Both the position numbers and the translations under genes were made by a program. Of a DNA stretch of 9,223 nt, positions 1 through 5,438 are shown one piece after another. The notes under the pieces were generated by a model that worked only from the letters and a program-made list of their open reading frames with translations, searched no databases and had not been told where the DNA came from. Numbering within the stretch: position 1 is the first letter of the stretch; the number at the start of each line of letters is the position of its first letter. This stretch comes from an uncultured Eubacterium sp. (GTDB lineage: Bacteria > Bacillota > Clostridia > Lachnospirales > Lachnospiraceae): NCBI GenBank assembly GCA_902475415.1, contig CABRZK010000083.1, forward strand, positions 1-9,223, read 5' to 3'.

Positions 1-35
1 AGCTGGATACGTGGGTTCGATTCCCATCACCCGCT
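1..35 (+). tRNA. tRNA-Gly, 3' part only (5' end before the window)
   Basis: Only the 3' part is present. It runs from the last anticodon-loop base through the 3' anticodon strand GCTGG (2-6), a short variable loop (7-10), the T stem-loop GTGGG-TTCGATT-CCCAT (11-27), the 3' acceptor strand CACCCGC (28-34) and discriminator T35. The T-arm is canonical. Discriminator U73 with C72 and G71 are known identity elements of bacterial tRNA-Gly, and the fragment matches my memory of Firmicute tRNA-Gly(UCC). The anticodon itself lies outside the window, so the isoacceptor is inferred. No CCA follows T35, so the end would have to be added by the CCA-adding nucleotidyltransferase. A terminator follows directly. 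Confidence 0.9.
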
Positions 36-45
36 TTTTCTTTTA

Positions 46-89
46 CAGTTTATCCGCTTTATATTTTGGGCGAATGAGCTGTTTTTTTT
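46..89 (+). terminator. Rho-independent terminator after tRNA-Gly
   Basis: The left arm at 46-57 (CAGTTTATCCGC) pairs with 70-81 (GCGAATGAGCTG). That gives twelve positions with one C-A mismatch and two G-U pairs around a 12-nt loop. Eight consecutive T follow at 82-89. The position 11 nt after the tRNA 3' end is as expected for ending that transcript. Confidence 0.75.
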
Positions 90-171
90 GTATAACAGGA
101 AATTCTGCGATTTTCTGTCAAACAAAAGTGTTTTGTGTATTGGGTAGGTATTCGTACGAAAAGAAAAATAA

Positions 172-300
172 GAAAAATTGCTGGATCGTGTGGATGAAGT
201 ACTGGATGCCGGATCTTCCTATCATACATTCTCAGGTCTGAAAGATGATATAACTGGAAGTGTGAAATTTGTGATTCGTACGGATGCGATCGGAGAGTAG
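172..300 (+). pseudogene. Coding-like remnant, C-terminal fragment of an unknown protein
   Basis: From the TTG at 178 to the TAG at 298-300 the frame reads 40 residues that look like real protein: it begins LLDRVDEVLDAG and ends SVKFVIRTDAIGE. The codons (GAT, GAA, CTG, GGA, CGT) are of the kind used by the genes around it. The frame is closed upstream by a TAA at 169-171. No ATG or convincing ribosome binding site precedes it, and an A-rich run lies directly upstream (161-177). I do not recognise the family. The likely reading is the surviving 3' end of a decayed gene; the alternative is a very small gene with a TTG start. Nothing else coding-like is visible between 90 and 171. Confidence 0.4.
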
Positions 301-315
301 CAAAACACGGAGAGT

Positions 316-370
316 AAAAAATCAGATGCACACTCGGAAAAAATTCATAAAGAAGTCCGAACGTGCATCT
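316..370 (-). terminator. Rho-independent terminator for the minus-strand gene
   Basis: Two 15-nt arms at 324-338 and 356-370 (AGATGCAC..CGGA and TCCG..GTGCATCT) pair with two internal mismatches around a 17-nt loop. On the minus strand the stem is followed two bases later by TTTTTT (complement of 316-321). On the plus strand the following sequence is A-rich, so it should terminate only leftward transcription. It lies 151 nt beyond the stop of the small minus-strand gene at 521-811. It would plausibly have been the gene's near terminator before the intervening palindromic element arrived. Confidence 0.65.
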
Positions 371-403
371 ATATAAAAAAGATACTGTAAGTGATAATAT
401 TTG

Positions 404-536
404 AATAAGTACCCGTAACACCAGTATACTGTCGCATTCATTTTCACCATTATGCGAAATGTGAATGAGACAGTACACTAAGCTGTTTGCATGGTTTATA
501 AGTGAAACAACAGACAGGTGCTACAGGGTACTTATT
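404..536. mobile_element. 133-bp palindromic MITE-like element
   Basis: The ends are perfect 11-bp inverted repeats: AATAAGTACCC (404-414) and GGGTACTTATT (526-536). Allowing one bulged base and one mismatch they extend to 404-422 versus 517-536 (..GTAACACC and GGTGCTACA..). Directly outside each end is the same tetranucleotide, TTTG (400-403 and 537-540), as expected for a target-site duplication. Inside lies a second long palindrome at 423-479. There is no coding capacity. Size, nested symmetry, terminal repeats and flanking duplication fit a non-autonomous miniature inverted-repeat element. An alternative is a structured 3' UTR of the minus-strand gene. No second copy occurs in this window, so mobility is inferred. 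Confidence 0.55.
423..479. repeat. Long imperfect hairpin nested inside the palindromic element
   Basis: Arms 423-445 and 456-479 are near-complementary. AGT pairs with ACT, TACTGTC (427-433) with GACAGTA (469-475), CATTCA (435-440) with TGAATG (462-467), and TTTC (442-445) with GAAA (456-459). The loop is 10 nt (446-455). No T-tract follows on either strand, so it is not an intrinsic terminator. It could form a stable RNA hairpin or a cruciform. Confidence 0.7.
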
Positions 537-811
537 TTTGTGCGATTTGGATAATGAGATTGATGAAATTCATTCAGGTATTCACAGACCTGTGTCAGTC
601 CATCCTCGGTAAAGGGGAAGCTGGTGCAGGTCTTTTTTTCGTCCGGTGTGGTGTCAAAGTTGTATGGACCAGGCCAGACGGTTACGCGCAGTACAGTTTC
701 ATCTTCATCCGGTGAAAATTTTTCGATGAGATAATGCATCCCTTTATAGCTGCCGTGGAACCGCTCTTTTTTATAGAAGTTAATATTAAAAATATCCTGT
801 CTTTGAATCAT
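521..811 (-). CDS. Small conserved-looking hypothetical protein (96 aa)
   Basis: The product is 96 residues, soluble, with no signal peptide or membrane span. The central section reads as a well-ordered domain: FYKKERFHGSYKGMHYLIEK (about 12-31), an acidic turn, then LRVTVWPGPYNFDTTPDEKK (41-60), then a C-terminal helix-like segment. I recall similar short proteins in Lachnospiraceae genomes but know of no assigned function. I prefer the ATG at 811 with an AAAGG 13 nt upstream, a long spacing; an upstream in-frame TTG at 835 has no visible ribosome binding site. A promoter is visible at 866-894. The last four residues (ISTL) and the TAG stop are encoded by the right terminal repeat of the element at 404-536, so the C-terminus has probably been altered. 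Direction is opposite to all other genes here. Confidence 0.7.
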   Translation of the reverse strand: MIQRQDIFNINFYKKERFHGSYKGMHYLIEKFSPDEDETVLRVTVWPGPYNFDTTPDEKKTCTSFPFTEDGLTQVCEYLNEFHQSHYPNRTKISTL

Positions 812-865
812 AATATTAAGAAAGCCTTTCTTCAAAAATTTGAAAACATAGTTTTTATCACTGTT

Positions 866-894
866 ATCTTAGCTTTTTCGAATATAGAGTGCAA
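866..894 (-). promoter_or_regulatory. SigA-type promoter for the small minus-strand gene
   Basis: On the minus strand, TTGCAC (889-894) and TAAGAT (866-871) are separated by exactly 17 nt. Transcription would start near 859, giving a leader of about 48 nt before the ATG at 811. Confidence 0.5.
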
Positions 895-915
895 GTACTT
901 TTCTTTTCCCGGGGA

Positions 916-943
916 TTGTGGTATCGTATGAAATACTTATGAA
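916..943 (+). promoter_or_regulatory. Possible promoter for the radical SAM operon
   Basis: TTGTGG (916-921) and TATGAA (938-943) are separated by 16 nt, about 50 nt before the ATG at 994. Both boxes are imperfect. If it is real, 866-943 is a divergent promoter region. A second TATGAA at 927-932 makes the exact -10 uncertain. Confidence 0.3.
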
Positions 944-993
944 AAGTGAAAATGAATGAGAGAATCTGATAGAAAAGAGATGGAACCTTACTT

Positions 994-2739
994 ATGAAGA
1001 TTTTACTGACTGCGATCAATGCAAAATATATACATTCCAATCTGGCCGTTTATTCGCTGCAGGCGTATGCGGCAGCACATGGACATAAAATAGAACGGGC
1101 GGAATATACCATTAATAATCAGCTGGAGGATATCCTGGAAAAAATATATCGTCAGAAACCGGATGTGATGATGTTCTCTTGTTATATCTGGAACATTGAA
1201 TATGTAAAGGAACTGGCAGCAGAATTTCATAAATTGCGACCGGAAGTGCAGATCTGGGTGGGAGGACCGGAAGTATCTTTTGAGACAGAACGTTTTCTGA
1301 AGGAAAATCCGGCGATCACCGGCATTATGATGGGAGAAGGCGAACGTACCATGACAGAACTGTGTGCATATTTTGAGCAATGTGCAGCAGGAAAGAAAAG
1401 TGTGCCGGAACAAAAGGAGATACTGTTGGAGCAGATTGATGGCATTTCTTTCCGCAGGGCAGACGGAACGGTAGCAATCCGCCCGTTGCGGGAACTGCTT
1501 CCAATGGATGAACTTCCTTTTTGTTATGCCAATCTGGAGGATTTTGAACATCGTATCATTTATTATGAATCCAGTCGTGGATGTCCGTTTTCTTGCAGTT
1601 ACTGTCTGTCATCGGTAGATAAAAAGCTGCGGTTTCGCAGTCTGCCGCTTGTATACAGGGAATTACAATTTTTCATTGATGCAAAGGTGCCGCAGGTAAA
1701 ATTTGTGGATCGTACTTTTAACTGTCAGCACGAACATGCCATGGGAATCTGGAAGTATATCAAAGAACATGATAATGGAATCACCAATTTCCATTTTGAG
1801 ATTTCAGCAGATCTGCTGCGTGAGGATGAACTGGAGCTGATCTCAGATATGCGCCCGGGGCTGATTCAGCTGGAAATAGGTGTGCAGTCTACCAATGGTG
1901 ATACGATTCGCGAGATCCACCGTACCATGCGTCTGGATGAAGTGTATCGGGCGGTAAACCGTGTAAAAGAAGGCAAAAATATTCATCAGCATCTGGATCT
2001 GATTGCGGGACTCCCTTTTGAGGATTATCAGAGATTTCAGCAATCTTTTGATGACATTTATGCCTTACATCCGCAGCAGTTACAGCTTGGATTTTTGAAA
2101 GTTCTGAAAGGTTCTTATATGTATGAACATGCATCAGAATATGGTCTGATCTATCGGACGAAACCTCCTTATGAGGTTATGGCAAGTAAATGGGTATCGT
2201 ATGATGAGATGCTTGAGATTCGTCTTGTGGAGGAAATGGTAGAACTTCATTATAACAGTGGTCAGTTCCTAACGTTTCTGGCCGTTCTGGAACAGCAGTA
2301 TAACAGTTCTTTCCAGATGTTCCTGGATATGGGACATTTTTACAGAGATCACGGTTATCTGGACTGCAGTCATAATCGTGTGCGTCGCACAGAAATTGTA
2401 CTGGATTTTGCTGTGTCAGTGGATCCGGAGCGAAGAGAAGCATATCAGGAGGCGTTGATCTTTGATCTGTATAAGATTGAAAAATCCAAGAGCCGTCCGG
2501 TCTGGGCGCAGAATCTGGCACTGGAGAAAAAGAAAACATCCCGTTATCTGCGCATGCATGGCATGGAGAAAAAGTACTGTCATCTGGAACGATTTTACTG
2601 GCTGGATGAACAGGGACAGTATCATCAGGACAAAGAGCCGGTTTGGTTTTTATTCGATTATGAACGGAGAGATCCGCTGACAAATGCTGCGGCTGTCAGC
2701 CGGATCACAGCGAAAGAGATGGAGGAAGAAACGGTATGA
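994..2739 (+). CDS. B12-binding-type radical SAM protein, DUF4080 family
   Basis: This 581-residue protein has the layout of cobalamin-binding-domain radical SAM enzymes. A Rossmann-like N-terminal domain (about 1-130) opens with KILLTAINAKYIHSNLA and includes WVGGPEVSF (88-96) and GEGE (114-117). The radical SAM core follows, with the 4Fe-4S ligands C197, C201 and C204 in SSRGCPFSCSYC (193-204), then IGVQST (295-300) and a HLDLIAGLPFED strand (333-344). A C-terminal region from about 370 matches the DUF4080 type. I see no DxHxxG motif, so any cobalamin would bind without the usual histidine ligand. The substrate is unknown; relatives such as BchE act on small molecules in anaerobes. GAGATGGA lies 9 nt before the ATG. 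The stop overlaps the start of the exonuclease gene (ATGA), so translation is probably coupled. Confidence 0.88.
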   Translation: MKILLTAINAKYIHSNLAVYSLQAYAAAHGHKIERAEYTINNQLEDILEKIYRQKPDVMMFSCYIWNIEYVKELAAEFHKLRPEVQIWVGGPEVSFETERFLKENPAITGIMMGEGERTMTELCAYFEQCAAGKKSVPEQKEILLEQIDGISFRRADGTVAIRPLRELLPMDELPFCYANLEDFEHRIIYYESSRGCPFSCSYCLSSVDKKLRFRSLPLVYRELQFFIDAKVPQVKFVDRTFNCQHEHAMGIWKYIKEHDNGITNFHFEISADLLREDELELISDMRPGLIQLEIGVQSTNGDTIREIHRTMRLDEVYRAVNRVKEGKNIHQHLDLIAGLPFEDYQRFQQSFDDIYALHPQQLQLGFLKVLKGSYMYEHASEYGLIYRTKPPYEVMASKWVSYDEMLEIRLVEEMVELHYNSGQFLTFLAVLEQQYNSSFQMFLDMGHFYRDHGYLDCSHNRVRRTEIVLDFAVSVDPERREAYQEALIFDLYKIEKSKSRPVWAQNLALEKKKTSRYLRMHGMEKKYCHLERFYWLDEQGQYHQDKEPVWFLFDYERRDPLTNAAAVSRITAKEMEEETV

Positions 2740-3476
2740 ATACAGCCGGAGAACTGATTGCGGTTGATCTGGAAATGACCGGCCTGCAGGTGAAAACAGA
2801 CCGGATTCTGGAAATCGGAGCCGTGCGGATCGTTGACGGCGAGATACAGGATACGTTTCAGACATTTGTGAATCCACATCGGAAAATTGACGCACACATT
2901 ACGGAGCTGACCGGAATTACAGCTGAGATGGTAGCTGATGCACCGGAAGCAGAGGATTCATTACAGGATTTTCTGGTATTTGCCGGGGATGCGCCTTTAC
3001 TGGGACACAATGTGATATTCGACTATGGATTTTTGAAACAATGTGCGGTAAATTGTGGAATTTCGTGGGATCGACCGGCAATTGATACGCTGAAAATTGC
3101 CAGAAAAGTATTGAAAGAGCCGGAGAAAAAATCACTGGAGTCTCTGTGTATGTATTTTCAGATCAGCAGAGCCCATGCGCACAGAGCTGTGGATGATGCA
3201 AAAGCGACGGCAGAACTGTTTTTGCGGTTGCAAAAGAAGTATCAGGAGACAGAACCTGGGCTATTTGCACCAAAACAGTTGAATTACAAAGTGAAAAAAC
3301 AGGGACCGTTGACACCGGCGCAAAAAAGAGACTTGAATCATTTGTTGATTTATCATAGAATAGAATCTGATATCGAAATTGACAGCCTGACGAAAGGTGA
3401 GGCGTCACGTATGATTGACAGAATTTATGCGAAGTATGGAAGAATTCCGAAACAGGAGGGTTCAGAACATGTATAA
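2736..3476 (+). CDS. DEDDh 3'-5' exonuclease, DnaQ/PolC-exonuclease-like
   Basis: This 246-residue protein carries an N-terminal exonuclease fold with all five acidic/histidine residues of the DEDDh class: D11 and E13 in AVDLEMTGL, D96 in HNVIFDYGFL, and H149 and D154 in HAHRAVDDAKAT. Such enzymes remove nucleotides from 3' ends using two metal ions. The domain ends near residue 170. After a linker, a helical tail (about 190-237) contains LTPAQKRDL and LTKGEASRMIDRI. That pattern resembles short modules on other nucleic-acid proteins, and it suggests a dedicated repair or RNA-processing role rather than the polymerase III epsilon subunit. The start ATG overlaps the upstream stop by four bases. 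The 3' end overlaps the start of the small membrane-protein gene by 8 nt. Confidence 0.9.
   Translation: MNTAGELIAVDLEMTGLQVKTDRILEIGAVRIVDGEIQDTFQTFVNPHRKIDAHITELTGITAEMVADAPEAEDSLQDFLVFAGDAPLLGHNVIFDYGFLKQCAVNCGISWDRPAIDTLKIARKVLKEPEKKSLESLCMYFQISRAHAHRAVDDAKATAELFLRLQKKYQETEPGLFAPKQLNYKVKKQGPLTPAQKRDLNHLLIYHRIESDIEIDSLTKGEASRMIDRIYAKYGRIPKQEGSEHV
3454..3460 (+). promoter_or_regulatory. Strong ribosome binding site for the 34-aa membrane protein
   Basis: AGGAGGG sits inside the 3' end of the exonuclease gene, 8 nt before an ATG in another frame. It is the strongest Shine-Dalgarno match in the window and is what supports the small gene that follows. Confidence 0.8.
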
Positions 3477-3573
3477 AAAGTCAAAGAAAAAGAGAGTATT
3501 AGCATCTATAGTTGTAGTAATTGTACTGGTAGCTATGGTGGTTACGGGTATTTTATCCGCATTATTAATCTGA
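3469..3573 (+). CDS. 34-residue single-span membrane micro-protein
   Basis: The frame starts MYKKSKKKRV, a strongly basic N-terminus, and continues as an uninterrupted hydrophobic stretch (about residues 11-34: LASIVVVIVLVAMVV.. ending ILSALLI). It closes with two in-frame stops, TGA TAG. The basic-then-hydrophobic pattern predicts one membrane helix with the N-terminus inside. AGGAGGG lies 8 nt upstream, and the start overlaps the exonuclease gene's last 8 nt, so it belongs to the same transcript. Similar micro-proteins with Lys-rich heads occur in Firmicutes (for example the DUF4044 type), but I cannot assign a family. The function is unknown; small helices of this kind often modulate a membrane complex. 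An uncleaved or cut signal peptide is an alternative reading. Confidence 0.7.
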   Translation: MYKKSKKKRVLASIVVVIVLVAMVVTGILSALLI

Positions 3574-3581
3574 TAGGAATT

Positions 3582-3609
3582 TTGAACAATAATACGTTTG
3601 GGGTATTAT
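3582..3609 (+). promoter_or_regulatory. SigA-type promoter for the VanW/G5 gene
   Basis: TTGAAC (3582-3587) and TATTAT (3604-3609) are separated by 16 nt. The start point would be near 3616, leaving a leader of about 47 nt. AAAGGTGA (3648-3655) lies 7 nt before the ATG at 3663 as ribosome binding site. Confidence 0.5.
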
Positions 3610-3662
3610 AGGCCGGGTGAAGGTAAAACAGGTGACAGTGGCAACAGAAAGGTGAACATAGA

Positions 3663-5261
3663 ATGAAAAAATGGATCAGAGTATTACCGGTTCTTGGTGC
3701 GGCAGTACTGCTGGCAGCAGGACTTGGTCATCAGACTGCACAAGCACAGAAGAAAGAAAATTCAGTCATTGCGGACCGTATTTTTATCGGTGATGTGTCC
3801 GTTGGTGGAATGACAAAAGAAGAAGCGGTGGATGCTGTTCAGAAATATGTAGACAATCTGGCAGATCAGGTAATGAAGCTGACCATCAATGATGTGTCCG
3901 TGGATGCGACAGCAGAAGAACTCGGGGTTTCCTGGAAAGATCAGGCGAGTGTGGACGAGGCAGTCGCATATGGTAAAAGTGGAAATCTGATTGCCCGCTA
4001 TAAAGCCGGTAAAGACCTGGAGCATGAAGATAAAGTATTTAATTTACCGTTGACTGTTGATACAGAGAAGACGACCGGTTATCTGGAAGAGCATGCTTCT
4101 GAACTGAACAGAGATGCGGTAGATTTTGGACTGAAGAGAGAAAATGGTTCTTTTCAGGTGATCGAAGGTCAGGATGGTATTGTGGTGGATGTGGCAAAAT
4201 CGGTAGATGCCATTGATAAAAGCCTTCAGGATGGCTGGAAAGAGAATAATACGGTAGAACTGGCTGCTGAGATCAGCAAACCGAAAGGATCCGAGGAAGA
4301 ACTTGCAAAAGTAAAAGATGTCCTTGGGACATTTACAACAAATTATGCATCCTCTGCATCCGGCAGAAAGGCAAATATTGCAAACGGAAGCAAAAAAATC
4401 AACGGAAGCGTGATTTATCCGGGAGAAGAGTTTTCTGTATATAATACAGTTGCACCGTTTAATGCAGATAACGGATATAAACTTGCAGGAGCTTATGAAA
4501 ACGGAACGACGGTAGATGCTTACGGCGGAGGAATCTGTCAGGTATCTACGACGTTATATAATGCCGTAATCCGGGCAGAACTGGAAGTGACAGAGCGTTC
4601 CGGACATTCCATGATCGTAAATTATGTGGATCCGTCCGCAGATGCTGCGATTGCAGGCGAATATAAGGATTTTAAATTCAAGAATAATACCGAAGCTCCG
4701 ATTTATATCGAAGGTCATGCAAGCGGATCAAATGTATCTTTTACAATTTATGGTCAGGAGACAAGACCGGCCAATCGTAAGGTTTCTTTTGTGAGTGAGA
4801 CCTTGAGTACGACGGATCCAGGAGTGAAATTTGAGGCTTCTGCTGATGCAGTGGGAACCATTACCAGAACGCAGGGATCCCACGAAGGAAAATCAGCCCG
4901 TTTATGGAAAATTGTGACAGTCGATGGTGTGGAACAGAGCAGAGATGTATTTAATAAGACCACATATAAAGCTTCACCGAAGATTTTTGCAGTTGGTACA
5001 TCTTCTGCCAATCCGGAAGCAACAGCGGCAATGAAGGCTGCGATTGCCACTCAGGATGAAGGCACAATCCGTGCAGCGGCAGAACAGTGGAAAAATGCTG
5101 TACAGCAGCCGGAACAGCCGGCAGATCCAAATGCTGCGCAGACACAGCCAACAGATGGCACAACACAGAATAATCAGGCAGACAACACTGCTCAGCCGGA
5201 TCAGTCCCAGCAGGGAACGGATGCTGCACAGACACAGGGTCAGGCAGCAGGACAGCAGTAG
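3663..5261 (+). CDS. Secreted VanW-family protein with G5 domain
   Basis: This is a 532-residue envelope protein. Residues 1-28 form a signal peptide (basic MKKWIR, hydrophobic core, AQA just before the likely cut). Residues about 38-210 look like the putative peptidoglycan-binding domain often found before VanW, including IFIGDVSVGGMTKEEA (40-55). The VanW domain spans about 225-365 with the hallmark GGGICQVSTTLYNA (288-301). A G5-like domain follows (about 372-445). The last 55 residues are a low-complexity Gln/Ala/Pro/Thr tail, probably disordered. No lipobox or LPXTG anchor is seen, so it is either released or held by an uncleaved signal or wall binding. VanW is named from vancomycin clusters, but its biochemical role is unsettled and no van genes are present, so this is not evidence of resistance. 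It has its own promoter. Confidence 0.9.
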   Translation: MKKWIRVLPVLGAAVLLAAGLGHQTAQAQKKENSVIADRIFIGDVSVGGMTKEEAVDAVQKYVDNLADQVMKLTINDVSVDATAEELGVSWKDQASVDEAVAYGKSGNLIARYKAGKDLEHEDKVFNLPLTVDTEKTTGYLEEHASELNRDAVDFGLKRENGSFQVIEGQDGIVVDVAKSVDAIDKSLQDGWKENNTVELAAEISKPKGSEEELAKVKDVLGTFTTNYASSASGRKANIANGSKKINGSVIYPGEEFSVYNTVAPFNADNGYKLAGAYENGTTVDAYGGGICQVSTTLYNAVIRAELEVTERSGHSMIVNYVDPSADAAIAGEYKDFKFKNNTEAPIYIEGHASGSNVSFTIYGQETRPANRKVSFVSETLSTTDPGVKFEASADAVGTITRTQGSHEGKSARLWKIVTVDGVEQSRDVFNKTTYKASPKIFAVGTSSANPEATAAMKAAIATQDEGTIRAAAEQWKNAVQQPEQPADPNAAQTQPTDGTTQNNQADNTAQPDQSQQGTDAAQTQGQAAGQQ

Positions 5262-5338
5262 CAAAGACAGGAAACTTGATTTTAAGAGAAACAGACTTGT
5301 CTGCAAGTAAACTGTAAAACAGACGGAAAATATTCGAC

Positions 5339-5347
5339 TGATATAAT
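5339..5347 (+). promoter_or_regulatory. Extended -10 promoter before the AIR-synthase-like gene
   Basis: TG-A-TATAAT (5339-5347) is a perfect extended -10 element. No good -35 box lies 16-18 nt upstream, which is typical when the TGn extension is present. Transcription would begin near 5354, giving a leader of about 85 nt before the ATG at 5439. Confidence 0.5.
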
Positions 5348-5354
5348 TGTAACT

Positions 5355-5408
5355 GACAGCTGGCTTTAGCTGTAATATGACGAGGCTGTCTGAGGAGGCA
5401 GTCTCTTT
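5355..5408 (+). promoter_or_regulatory. Leader hairpins, possible attenuator or terminator
   Basis: Hairpin A pairs ACAGCT (5356-5361) with AGCTGT (5368-5373). Hairpin B pairs GAGGCTGTC (5382-5390) with GGCAGTCTC (5397-5405), nine pairs including two G-T, and is followed by only TTT. GACAGC (5355-5360) can alternatively pair with GCTGTC (5385-5390), which would break both hairpins. The arrangement resembles an attenuator, but the T-tract is weak. Hairpin B may instead simply end the VanW transcript. Confidence 0.4.
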
Positions 5409-5438
5409 GTAGCATAATAAGGGAATCTTGACAGAATA

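Noticed and set aside
11..241. Plus-strand open frame starting within the tRNA
   Set aside because: It begins inside the tRNA 3' end, crosses the terminator and has no ribosome binding site; the translation looks random.
150..284. Repeated ATTCGTACG (150-158 and 274-282), the first part of a TTCGTACGAA palindrome
   Set aside because: Nine shared bases at two places without further flanking similarity; the second copy sits in coding-like sequence. Probably chance.
1..540. Attachment site of an integrated element using the tRNA-Gly 3' end
   Set aside because: No second copy of the tRNA 3' end, integrase or phage gene is present in the window.
1003..1551. Long open frame of 182 codons on the minus strand inside the radical SAM gene
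   Set aside because: It lies wholly antisense to a gene with clear family motifs, and its translation is Cys/His/Phe-rich without protein-like order: a shadow frame.
3663..5261. VanW as evidence of a vancomycin-resistance cluster
   Set aside because: No vanH, vanA/B, vanX, vanR or vanS genes are nearby; VanW/G5 proteins are common in Clostridia without resistance.
5292..5308. CAGA-CTTG-TCTG and ACTTG-TCTG-CAAGT overlapping small hairpins after the VanW gene
   Set aside because: The stems are only 4-5 bp with tiny loops and no T-tract, so they are not a convincing terminator.
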